NCBI GenBank assembly: GCA_002840435.1
Contig: PHAT01000001.1
Coordinates: 304,300-368,299 of the forward strand
DNA from: Deltaproteobacteria bacterium HGW-Deltaproteobacteria-6
GTDB taxonomy: Bacteria; Desulfobacterota; Syntrophia; Syntrophales; Smithellaceae
DNA length: 64,000 nt
Direction: 5' to 3'
A program made the translations under genes and the position numbers. Under the pieces are notes generated by a model. It was given only the letters and a program-made list of their open reading frames with translations, searched no databases and had not been told where the DNA came from. This document shows positions 34,081-42,679 of the stretch, in pieces (positions within the stretch are counted from its first letter, which is position 1; each line of letters begins with the position of its first letter).

Positions 34081-34623
34081 ATGGATTACAATCTGAAAAT
34101 CGGGGAGATTCATCTTCCCGTTACCGCCGATCTCCGGGACGACGGTATTTTGTCGGCATCCATAGGCAACGAAACCTATTTAGCCCGCTGTCAAAGAATA
34201 TCGGATAACCAGATACACCTGCAACTCGGTAGCGGGAGCCTGAATGTCTATGTGGCCGATATGACGGATGGCAAACTTATCAATATCGAAGGGATGTCTT
34301 ATCTGGTCCAGGACGCCGATACGCTTGCCCAAAACTATACCCGGAAGCGGGGGAACAAAGAAGGTCCCTTGGTCGTTACTCCACCCATGCCTTCGGTAGT
34401 TGTCCGTATTCTGGTCACTGCCGGCGATCAAGTTGAAAAAGGTCAGGGTGTCATGATTGTTACGGCGATGAAGATGGAGGCCACGCTCTGTGCGCCCTAT
34501 AAAGGAACCGTGCTCAAGATTAACGTCTCAGAAGGGAATAAAGTCATGCCCGGTCAGATTCTCATCGATATTGAAAAGGAAGAAACGGATACCCCCACGG
34601 ATGGAGACCGTGCGCTCGCTTGA
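34081..34623 (+). CDS. Biotin carrier subunit of acyl-CoA carboxylase
   Basis: A 180-residue protein. The last 75 residues are a biotinyl domain with the modified lysine in TAMKMEA and the flanking APYKGTVLKINVSEG. The first 100 residues probably match the BT linker domain that holds the carrier to the carboxyltransferase in MCC and PCC alpha chains. So an alpha subunit has here been split into two genes. It lies directly between the biotin carboxylase and enoyl-CoA hydratase genes, 19 bases before the latter. Confidence 0.88.
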   Translation: MDYNLKIGEIHLPVTADLRDDGILSASIGNETYLARCQRISDNQIHLQLGSGSLNVYVADMTDGKLINIEGMSYLVQDADTLAQNYTRKRGNKEGPLVVTPPMPSVVVRILVTAGDQVEKGQGVMIVTAMKMEATLCAPYKGTVLKINVSEGNKVMPGQILIDIEKEETDTPTDGDRALA

Positions 34624-34642
34624 AGAAAGGAGAGAGAAGCAA

Positions 34643-35413
34643 ATGACGGAAGATCATGTGCTTTATCATCTGGAAAACCATGTGGCCCGTATCACGATCA
34701 ACCGCGAAAGCCAAAGAAATGCAATCACCATGGAAGCCATTGCCCTTTTCCTTACCTATCTTGACCAGGCCGAGGCCGATGAATCCGTGCGGGCCATATT
34801 GATTACCGGTGCGGGGGAAAAGGCTTTTTGTACTGGCGCCCAATTAGGGGACGGCCTGTCGGCTGAAGGCCAAAAGGCATTCTGGGACTATGCCCGATTG
34901 CTCAAGCGCATTGCTGCGTTTCCCAAACCAACCGTTGCCCGGGTGAAGGGTTTCTGTTTAGCCGGCGGTATGGGTTTTATGCTGGCATGCGACATTGTTG
35001 TGGCCAGTGAGAATTCCCGATTCGGCACCCCGGAGGTTAATGTAGGTCTTTGGCCCATGATGATCGGAGCTCTGATCTTCCGTAATGTCGCCCGGAAAAA
35101 GGCGATGGAAATGATTCTGCTGGGTGAACGTCTCAGTGCCAGAGAAGCACTTGAAATGGGCTTGGTCACTCGAATAGCCCCCGACGACCGGTTGGAAGAG
35201 ACGGTTGGAAATATTCTGAAAAATCTGGCTGCCAAAAGTCCCATCGGTATCAGAATCGGTAAAGAGGCCTTTTATGAAGCCTCTTCCATGCCTTTTGAGG
35301 CAGCCCTGGATTTCCTTTCACAGAAACTTCCGGCGGTTGCCTCAACGGAAGACGCACGGGAAGGAATCATGGCCTTTATTGAAAAACGTCCCCCAACGTT
35401 TACGGGGAAATAG
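34643..35413 (+). CDS. Enoyl-CoA hydratase/isomerase family protein (LiuC/AtuE-like)
   Basis: A 256-residue crotonase-fold enzyme expected to hydrate the enoyl-CoA produced by the carboxylase. Oxyanion-hole segments are GEKAFCTGAQLGDG and KGFCLAGGMGFMLACD, and the active-site loop is FGTPEVNVGLWPMM. ATG 34643 follows AAAGGAG by ten bases; a longer frame starting at 34490 overlaps the biotin carrier gene and is rejected. Next to a carboxylase and an AtuA protein, a methylglutaconyl- or isohexenylglutaconyl-CoA hydratase role is likely. Confidence 0.88.
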   Translation: MTEDHVLYHLENHVARITINRESQRNAITMEAIALFLTYLDQAEADESVRAILITGAGEKAFCTGAQLGDGLSAEGQKAFWDYARLLKRIAAFPKPTVARVKGFCLAGGMGFMLACDIVVASENSRFGTPEVNVGLWPMMIGALIFRNVARKKAMEMILLGERLSAREALEMGLVTRIAPDDRLEETVGNILKNLAAKSPIGIRIGKEAFYEASSMPFEAALDFLSQKLPAVASTEDAREGIMAFIEKRPPTFTGK

Positions 35414-35425
35414 AGGAGAAGACGC

Positions 35426-37207
35426 ATGAGAGAAAGAAATAAAAAAAATATGGAACCAGTTATTATCGCAAATTGCAGTGGTTTTTTCGGAGATCGTTTC
35501 AGTGCAGCTAAAGAAATGATTCAAGGCGGGCCTATTGATTTCCTGACGGGTGATTATCTTGCGGAGTTGACCATGGCGATCCTTTTCCGGGCGAAAAGCA
35601 AGGACCCGAATGGCGGATACGTATCGACCTTTCTCAAACAGATGGAACAGATCATGGGAGAGTGCCTTGACCGGAAGATACGCGTGGTTTCCAACGCCGG
35701 CGGCTTGAATCCCAAAGGCCTGGCCGCCGAACTCGCGCGTATCGCCGGCGCGCTGGGTATCCACCCCCGGATTGCCTATATCGAGGGGGACGACCTCATG
35801 CCCCGTTTGAGTGATCTGCAAACAAAAGGAGAAGCTTTCCTGCATCTGGACAAGGGAATCGCCCTGAAGGATTCCTCTGCCATAACCATTTCCGCGAATG
35901 CCTACCTGGGATGCCAGGGCATTGTGAAGGCTCTTGATGAAGGAGCCGACATCGTCATCGGTGGCCGCATCGCTGACGCGTCCCTTGTCGTTGGTCCTGC
36001 GTCCTGGTGGTTTGGCTGGTCGTGCCATGACTGGGACAGACTGGCGGGGGCCACGACGGCGGGGCATATTATCGAATGCGGCGCTCAGGCCACGGGCGGC
36101 AATTACTCCTTTATTGATGAGGTTTCCAGTTTCAAAAATGTCGGCTTTCCCATTGCGGAGATCTCTGCGGATGGCTCCTTTGTCATTACCAAGCACCCGA
36201 ATACAGGTGGGCTTGTCTCAGTGGATACGGTGAAGGCGCAATTGCTTTATGAAATTAATTCCCCCCGCTATTTAACGCCGGACGTTGTCGCACGGTTTGA
36301 TACGATCCGGATAGCGCCTGACGGGCTCAACCGGGTGCGAGTGGACAATGTCCGGGGGGAACCGCCAACGGATACCGCCAAGGTTTGCATCAACACCCTG
36401 GGTGGATTTCGCAACGCCATGACCATTATCCTCACCGGGCTGGATATCGAGAAAAAAGCTCGCATTCTGGAAGATAGTCTGTTCGATGCCCTGGGGGGTA
36501 AGGATCAGTTTCAGCAGTCGTCTGTTCAGCTTATCCGGTCGGATAAGGAAGATCCCGCCTCAAACGAAGAGGCCTTTGCTTATCTGCGTATCACCGTGAT
36601 CGATCCCGATGCCAAGAAGGTGGCGCGTGTTTCATCCACGATTGTAGAACTGGCCCTTGCCAATATTCCCGGCTTTGCCGGAACGGCGCCGCCGTCCAAA
36701 GGATCTCCGGCGATCATGTACTGGCCGGCCCTTGTATCGGATAGATACATTCAACAAAAAGTGATCATTGGTGAAAGAGAATTCACTCTGCCTGCCCATC
36801 CGCCTGTGCAGGAATTTATCGCACCGGAACCTCTGCCTGCTGTTGTGCCTCGCGTTCCTGACGGTAAAACCGTCCGGTTGCCTCTGGGCCGGCTTTTTGC
36901 CGCGCGTTCCGGTGACAAGGGGGGAAATGCCAATCTGGGAGTTTGGGCGAAAACGCCCGAAGCTTTTGCATTCCTCAGGACGTATTTAACGACAGAACGG
37001 TTGCAGGATCTCCTCAAAGAAACTCAAAATTATAAAATCGAGCGTTATGAACTGCCGAATCTTCTGGCTGTGAATTTTTATATCCGGGGAATCCTGGGCG
37101 ATGGCGTTGCCTCATCCCTTAGACTGGATGGGCAGGCCAAGACCCTGGGTGAATATCTGCGGGCAAAAATCGTGGACATACCGGAAGCGATCATACAGGG
37201 GAAATAG
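35426..37207 (+). CDS. AtuA/DUF1446-family protein
   Basis: A 593-residue homologue of AtuA, a protein of unknown reaction needed with the carboxylase for acyclic terpene use in Pseudomonas. The DUF1446 core covers about 10-460, with NCSGFFGDR, NAGGLNPKG, YIEGDDL and GADIVIGGRIADASL. A C-terminal AtuA-like ferredoxin-fold domain (about 480-590) contains ARSGDKGGNANLGVWA. The start at 35426 has AGAGGAG eight bases upstream. Its position right after the hydratase repeats the atu gene order. Confidence 0.88.
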   Translation: MRERNKKNMEPVIIANCSGFFGDRFSAAKEMIQGGPIDFLTGDYLAELTMAILFRAKSKDPNGGYVSTFLKQMEQIMGECLDRKIRVVSNAGGLNPKGLAAELARIAGALGIHPRIAYIEGDDLMPRLSDLQTKGEAFLHLDKGIALKDSSAITISANAYLGCQGIVKALDEGADIVIGGRIADASLVVGPASWWFGWSCHDWDRLAGATTAGHIIECGAQATGGNYSFIDEVSSFKNVGFPIAEISADGSFVITKHPNTGGLVSVDTVKAQLLYEINSPRYLTPDVVARFDTIRIAPDGLNRVRVDNVRGEPPTDTAKVCINTLGGFRNAMTIILTGLDIEKKARILEDSLFDALGGKDQFQQSSVQLIRSDKEDPASNEEAFAYLRITVIDPDAKKVARVSSTIVELALANIPGFAGTAPPSKGSPAIMYWPALVSDRYIQQKVIIGEREFTLPAHPPVQEFIAPEPLPAVVPRVPDGKTVRLPLGRLFAARSGDKGGNANLGVWAKTPEAFAFLRTYLTTERLQDLLKETQNYKIERYELPNLLAVNFYIRGILGDGVASSLRLDGQAKTLGEYLRAKIVDIPEAIIQGK

Positions 37208-37282
37208 ACGAAATTATTTTTTAAGTCGTCTATCTTCCTGAATCTTCCGAACGACAACCGAACAACACAAAAGAGGAATGCT

Positions 37283-38953
37283 ATGGAAAAAAGAATTTGG
37301 CATCAAGCTTATGTTAAAGGTGTACCCTCGGCGATTCAATTTGAAAAAGAAACCTTATATTCGGCCCTGCAGAGATCGGCTGCGCGCAAGCCGGACCATA
37401 CGGCTTTAATCCTCATGGGCAGAGAAGTTTCGTACGGCGAACTTCTGGAAACGGTTGATCGTTTCGCCTCTGCCTTGAGCGGTCTGGGGGTTAAGAAAGG
37501 CGACAAGGTCGGCTTGATTCTGCCGAACATTCCCCAAATGGTGATTGCCACCTATGCCCTTTTCCGCCTGGGGGCCGTGGCGGTGATGAACAACCCGCTC
37601 TATACGGCAAGTGAAATGGAACATAACCTTAAAGACTCCGATGTCCGCACGGCCATTTGTCTGGATATTTTTGTGCCCGGAATCTTGTCCCTACGCGGAA
37701 AAACGGCCATCGAAAAAGTGATCGTCTGCCATGTTCGAGACTACCTGCCGGCTTCCGACGGTGATGCATTTGTTCAGGAGCTGTCCGCATTGCACGTCGA
37801 TATCGAACCTCAGACCGGCGTTTATGAATTCAGGGCACTCCTTTCCGGCTGCCCTGCACCGTCATCTTTACCGACCGTAACCTTCGATGATCCGGCGGCT
37901 TTCATTTATACGGGCGGCACGACGGGCGTTTCCAAGGCCGTTGTGATCAGCCACGGCAATTCCAGTGCGGCCGTCCAGCAATTCAAAGCCTGGTTATTCG
38001 ATACCAAAGACGGCGAAGAAAGGCTTTTAGCCGTTCTTCCTTTTTTTCACGTGGCCGGCTACACCGACATCATGAATAACGGCATCTACCGGGGATGGAC
38101 GATTATTCTGGTTCCGCGTCCGACGCCGGATATCATTATTGAGCTGACGGAAAGATACCGGCCGACGCTGTTCGGCGGCGTGCCGACCATGTATATCGGT
38201 CTTCTCAATCACCCGAAATTTTCCTCGACCAAGTGGAATTTCATCAAGGGGTGCCTGTCCGGCGCCGCGCCGCTGGCCCTGGAAACCATTACGGCCTGGG
38301 AGAAATCAACGAGAGCGACCATTGTTGAATTGTACGGGCTTTCGGAAACCACGGCCCTGGCGACGTTCAATCCCTGGCGGGGAAAGACGAAGATAGGCAG
38401 CGTTGGTGTGCCGATACCGGAGACGGACTGCCGCATTGTCGATGTTGAATCAGGAACCAAAGATCTGCCACAGGGCCAGGCGGGTGAAATCCTGATCAAG
38501 GGTCCCCAGGTCACCCGGGCCTATTATAAAAATCCCGAGGCAACAGCGGAGACAATCAGGGACGGATGGCTCTATACCGGAGACATCGGATATCTCGACG
38601 AAGAAGGTTATCTCTTTATCGTGGACCGGAAAAAAGACGTCATCATTGCCGCCGGATATAATATTTATCCCCGCGAAGTGGAAGAAGTCCTCTATCAGCA
38701 TCCTGCGGTACAACTGGCCTGCGTGATCGGCATTCCGGACTCCTACCGCGGCGAGACTGTGAAAGCCTTCGTCGTCTTGAAAGAAGGAGAACCCGCGACG
38801 GAAAAAGAGATCATCGATTTCTGCAAGAAAAAGCTCGCTGTTTACAAGGTGCCCAAGATGGTGGAATTTCGTTCCAGTCTGCCCCAGTCGAATGTCGGCA
38901 AGGTGCTGCGCCGGGTTCTCAAGGAAGAAGAACAGGCCAAGCTGAAAAAGTAA
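37283..38953 (+). CDS. Acyl-CoA synthetase (AMP-binding), first copy
   Basis: Activates a carboxylic acid to its CoA thioester through an acyl-adenylate. The 556-residue protein has the AMP-binding loop YTGGTTGVSKAVV, the motif ELYGLSETTA, the hinge YTGDIGYLDEEGYLFIVDRKKD, and the catalytic lysine in SNVGKVLRRVL near the end. The loop reads VSK where PKG is usual. GAGG lies upstream of ATG 37283. Substrate unknown; 556 residues fits the medium/long-chain FadD type. Confidence 0.9.
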   Translation: MEKRIWHQAYVKGVPSAIQFEKETLYSALQRSAARKPDHTALILMGREVSYGELLETVDRFASALSGLGVKKGDKVGLILPNIPQMVIATYALFRLGAVAVMNNPLYTASEMEHNLKDSDVRTAICLDIFVPGILSLRGKTAIEKVIVCHVRDYLPASDGDAFVQELSALHVDIEPQTGVYEFRALLSGCPAPSSLPTVTFDDPAAFIYTGGTTGVSKAVVISHGNSSAAVQQFKAWLFDTKDGEERLLAVLPFFHVAGYTDIMNNGIYRGWTIILVPRPTPDIIIELTERYRPTLFGGVPTMYIGLLNHPKFSSTKWNFIKGCLSGAAPLALETITAWEKSTRATIVELYGLSETTALATFNPWRGKTKIGSVGVPIPETDCRIVDVESGTKDLPQGQAGEILIKGPQVTRAYYKNPEATAETIRDGWLYTGDIGYLDEEGYLFIVDRKKDVIIAAGYNIYPREVEEVLYQHPAVQLACVIGIPDSYRGETVKAFVVLKEGEPATEKEIIDFCKKKLAVYKVPKMVEFRSSLPQSNVGKVLRRVLKEEEQAKLKK

Positions 38954-38993
38954 GAAAGACCAACTTTAATATTGTTTATGAGGAGGCCCTCCG

Positions 38994-40691
38994 ATGAACA
39001 AAGAAAAATTTTGGCGTCGTTCTTATGACGAAAATATGGAAGACATTGATTCCCAACTGTTTGAAACCTCTTACACCCGGGTGATCCGGCCCACGTTTAA
39101 GAATTATCCTGACACGACGGCCTTTGCCTATATGGGTCGCCATATAAGCTATGCCGAACTGGACAGGGAGAGCAACCGCTTTGCCCGGATGCTCCTGTCG
39201 CACGGGTTTAAAAAGGGAGACGTGGTCGGCATCAATCTCCCCAATATGCCCGAGTACATTTTCGCCTGGCTGGGCACCCTGAAAGCGGGATGCACCGTAT
39301 CAGGCGTTTCAATGCTCTTGTCGACCGAACAGCTTTTCCAGCAATTGACCGATTCCAGAGCCCGGGCCCTTGTGACGCTGGATATTTCCTTTGCGGACAA
39401 GATCCCGGAAATCGTACCCCGGCTGCCCGATTTGCAGGTGATTGCTGCCGCCAGGGCGGCGAGTTTTTTCCCCGGTTTGACAGCTGATGTAAGGCCGCAG
39501 GCGGGGAAGACGGTTTATACATTTGAAGAGATCCTGGAGCCAGGTAAATTTTCCGATGATCTGCCCACCGTGGAAAACACTCCCGATGACATCGCTTACC
39601 TGCAATACACGGGCGGCACGACCGGCATCCCCAAAGGGGCGATGCTCAGCCACCGGAACTCCGTTGCGGATATGATGATCTACCGCAAATGGCTGGGTTG
39701 GCGGGATGGAGAAGTGACGGCCGTTTCGGGATTTCCGTTTTTCCATATCGCCGGGCTGTTCGTCAATATCTGCGCCGTGTACATGGCGGGAACGCAGGTT
39801 CTCGTTCCCAACCCCCGCGACACGGACCATATCTGCCGTGAAATTGAGCGCTACAAGCCGTCCCTTCTGGTAAGCGTTCCCGCTCTGTATCAGATGCTGA
39901 TGGCGAATCCCCGCTTCCGCCAGTTGGACCATTCCCGTGTCCAGACCTGCATTTCTTCTGCCTCGCCGTTTCCTGAAGAGGCCCAGAAGGATTTTGAGAA
40001 AATTGTCGGCAAGGGGAAACTCCTGGAGAATCTCGGCATGACGGAAGCATCGCCGCTGATTGCCTGTAATCCCGTCCAGAAAAAAAAGAAGCTGGGGACG
40101 GTAGGACTGCCGCTGATCAACACGGACATTCGTCTCATTGATCCGCTGACCGGCAAGGAGGTCCCCATCGGCGAACCCGGGGAAATCTGCGTCAAAGGTC
40201 CGCAGGTCATGGTCGGATATTACGGGCGGCCGGAAGAGACGAAAAAGGTGATCGACGCAGACGGGTACCTCCATGGCGGCGATGTGGCGGTCCAGGATGA
40301 AGAAGGTTATCTGCGCATCGTCGATCGGACAAAAGACATGATCATCGTCGGCGGGTACAAGGTTTTTTCCGTGAAGGTGGAAGCCATCCTTGTCGAGCAT
40401 CCCGCCGTGGCCAGCGCGGCACTGGTCGGCGTTCCCAATCCCGACCGGCCGGGATCGGAACTGGTGGCGGCATTCGTTCAGCCTGATCCGGGTTATGCGG
40501 ATGCCGGCAATGAGCCGGCGCTGAAAGAAGAAATTATTGCTTTCCTGAAGAACAGGCTGGCGCCTTATGAAATGCCCAAATGGATCATGTTCATGAAAGA
40601 ACTGCCTCTTACGCCGGTGGGAAAGCTTGATAAGAAGCTCCTGCGGAAAAACGCCCCCCATCTGCTTGCCGATTCTGCGGGGCGTGACTGA
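38994..40691 (+). CDS. Acyl-CoA synthetase (AMP-binding), second copy
   Basis: A 565-residue acyl-CoA synthetase, similar in plan but clearly different in sequence from the preceding one. AMP-binding loop YTGGTTGIPKGAML, motif NLGMTEASP, hinge GGDVAVQDEEGYLRIVDRTKD and catalytic lysine in TPVGKLDKKLL are all present. GAGGAGG lies nine bases before the ATG. Two tandem synthetases suggest two acids or chain lengths feed the same pathway, or that one of the two works in reverse to make ATP, as in syntrophs. Confidence 0.9.
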   Translation: MNKEKFWRRSYDENMEDIDSQLFETSYTRVIRPTFKNYPDTTAFAYMGRHISYAELDRESNRFARMLLSHGFKKGDVVGINLPNMPEYIFAWLGTLKAGCTVSGVSMLLSTEQLFQQLTDSRARALVTLDISFADKIPEIVPRLPDLQVIAAARAASFFPGLTADVRPQAGKTVYTFEEILEPGKFSDDLPTVENTPDDIAYLQYTGGTTGIPKGAMLSHRNSVADMMIYRKWLGWRDGEVTAVSGFPFFHIAGLFVNICAVYMAGTQVLVPNPRDTDHICREIERYKPSLLVSVPALYQMLMANPRFRQLDHSRVQTCISSASPFPEEAQKDFEKIVGKGKLLENLGMTEASPLIACNPVQKKKKLGTVGLPLINTDIRLIDPLTGKEVPIGEPGEICVKGPQVMVGYYGRPEETKKVIDADGYLHGGDVAVQDEEGYLRIVDRTKDMIIVGGYKVFSVKVEAILVEHPAVASAALVGVPNPDRPGSELVAAFVQPDPGYADAGNEPALKEEIIAFLKNRLAPYEMPKWIMFMKELPLTPVGKLDKKLLRKNAPHLLADSAGRD

Positions 40692-40761
40692 CCATCCGGC
40701 AAAGCCTGATGGGCTTCGAAACGGATAATCATATGAAAGGTAATGAAGACAAGGAGGAACT

Positions 40762-42564
40762 ATGGGTTTGAATTTTTACAAGCGGGATGACCGGGACGTG
40801 CATTTCGTCCTGAAAGAACAGCTGAACGTGGAGCGTCTCCTCCAGTTCGATGTATACAGTGCGTTTTCCATGGAAGACTTCGATATGATCCTGAACCAGG
40901 CTCAGAAGATTGCCATGAACGACCTTGCGCCGGCTTTCCAGGACGGCGACCGGGAAGGATGCCGTTTTGATGCCGGAACCGTTCGCGTGCCCGCGTCGTT
41001 TCATCGTCTATGGGACGTTTTCCGGGAAGGCGGCTGGTTTGCACTGGCGAATTCGCCGGCATACGGCGGCCAGGGGCTGCCGCTGATTATTGCGGAAACC
41101 GCGGCGGAATTCTTTATCAGCGCCAATTTCGGATTCTGCACCTTCTCCGGCATGGGAGCCGGAAACGGTTCCATGATTGAGAATTTCGGTTCGCAAAAGC
41201 TGAAGGATCTGTTCTGCCACAAAATGTACGACGGGACCTGGGGAGGAGCGATGTGCCTGACCGAGCCCAGTGTGGGTTCCGACGCTCATTTGGTGACGAC
41301 CCGGGCGATCCCCGACGGAGAGTTCTACCTGATCCAGGGCACAAAAATATTCATCACGTCGGGCGAACACGACATGGCTGAAAACATTATTCACCTGGTT
41401 ATCGCCCGGATCGAGGGCGCCCCCGCCGGAGCGAAAGGGGTTTCTCTTTTCGCCGTTCCGAAGATCTGGGTGAATGAAGACGGGTCCCTGGGGGAACGAA
41501 ATGACATGGCCTGCATCGGGATTGAACACAAAATGGGTCTGAACGCCTCGGCCACCTGCGTCCTGAATTTCGGGGAGAACGGCCGCTGCCGCGGGCACTT
41601 GATCGGCGAGCCGGGCATGGGACTGGCTTATATGTTCCAGATGGTCAACACCGCACGGATGGCCGTGGGCCTCGAATCCGTGGCTTTCGGAGCCAATATC
41701 TATGCCAACGTCCTAGCCTACGCCAAAGAGCGGGTTCAGGGAACACCTTTCGGCCGCAGCGGCGATAGAGTCCGCATCGTCGAACATGCCGACATTCGCC
41801 GCATGCTCATGAATATCAAATCGCTCACGGAAGGCATGCGGGCCCTGGTGTACAAGGCCTATATGGAAGAGGATCTTTCCCATAACCATCCCGATGAAGG
41901 GGAGCGCAAAAAAGCCAGGCGGAGGATGGAACTCCTGACGCCGCTCGTGAAAGCGTACTGTTCGGATCGGATCTTTGAAATGGGACGCGACGCCATCCAG
42001 ATTCTCGGCGGTTACGGTTTCACCAAGGAATACCCTGTCGAGCAATACACCAGGGATTGCAAGATTCTCTCCATCTGGGACGGAACCAATTATATCCAAT
42101 CCGCCGATCTGGTGGGCCGCAAGCTGAACATGTCGGGCGGCAAGGTCTTTGTCGAATGGGTTGAGGAGGTTACGGCTTTTATCCGGGACCACCGCGAGGA
42201 CAAGACCTTCGCACAGGAAATCGCCTTCCTCGACGAGGCCCTCCAGACCATCATCGGCCTGGCCACGGACTACGGCCGCTTTTTTGCGGAAGGCAAAATC
42301 GATCTCATCCCCTCCACATCGACAAGGTTCCTCGATTCCATGTCAGAGACGGTCATCGGGCACTTGTTCCTGGAACAGGGATTCATTGCTCAAAAAAAAA
42401 TCGCGGCGGGAAGCCTTACGGAAGCGGACCGGATTTTCTACGAAGGCAAAATGGAAACGGTGCGTTTCTACTGTCGGAACTTTCTCCCCCAGGTCTTCGG
42501 CCGGGCGCGGATCATCCGGGTGGAAGATATGACGGCCGTCAAGATTCCCGAAGAACAGTTGTAA
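40762..42564 (+). CDS. Acyl-CoA dehydrogenase, ~600-residue type, with Asp in the catalytic-base position
   Basis: A flavoprotein that oxidises an acyl-CoA to the 2-enoyl-CoA. The 600-residue protein belongs to the long acyl-CoA dehydrogenases with an extra C-terminal helical domain. Conserved parts are AMCLTEPSVGSDA (flavin loop) and QILGGYGFTKEYPVEQYTRD. The segment that usually reads YEGT, which holds the catalytic glutamate, is WDGT here with Asp440. A ribosome binding site (AAGGAGG) precedes ATG 40762. The electron acceptor is not in the window, since no etfAB is present. Confidence 0.9.
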   Translation: MGLNFYKRDDRDVHFVLKEQLNVERLLQFDVYSAFSMEDFDMILNQAQKIAMNDLAPAFQDGDREGCRFDAGTVRVPASFHRLWDVFREGGWFALANSPAYGGQGLPLIIAETAAEFFISANFGFCTFSGMGAGNGSMIENFGSQKLKDLFCHKMYDGTWGGAMCLTEPSVGSDAHLVTTRAIPDGEFYLIQGTKIFITSGEHDMAENIIHLVIARIEGAPAGAKGVSLFAVPKIWVNEDGSLGERNDMACIGIEHKMGLNASATCVLNFGENGRCRGHLIGEPGMGLAYMFQMVNTARMAVGLESVAFGANIYANVLAYAKERVQGTPFGRSGDRVRIVEHADIRRMLMNIKSLTEGMRALVYKAYMEEDLSHNHPDEGERKKARRRMELLTPLVKAYCSDRIFEMGRDAIQILGGYGFTKEYPVEQYTRDCKILSIWDGTNYIQSADLVGRKLNMSGGKVFVEWVEEVTAFIRDHREDKTFAQEIAFLDEALQTIIGLATDYGRFFAEGKIDLIPSTSTRFLDSMSETVIGHLFLEQGFIAQKKIAAGSLTEADRIFYEGKMETVRFYCRNFLPQVFGRARIIRVEDMTAVKIPEEQL

Positions 42565-42679
42565 CGGTTCTGCCCGGGCGGCATCAAAACCGAATTCCCG
42601 AAATGTCGCGGCAGACAGCAGAATCATTTTTTCTGCGCAAGCATTGTAAGCAAAACACCCAGTAAAGGAGGTTTTAAGC

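Noticed and set aside
39309-40661. 450-residue open frame antisense to the second acyl-CoA synthetase
   Set aside because: Same reason: the plus strand has all synthetase motifs and the antisense product is arginine/histidine rich without a domain.
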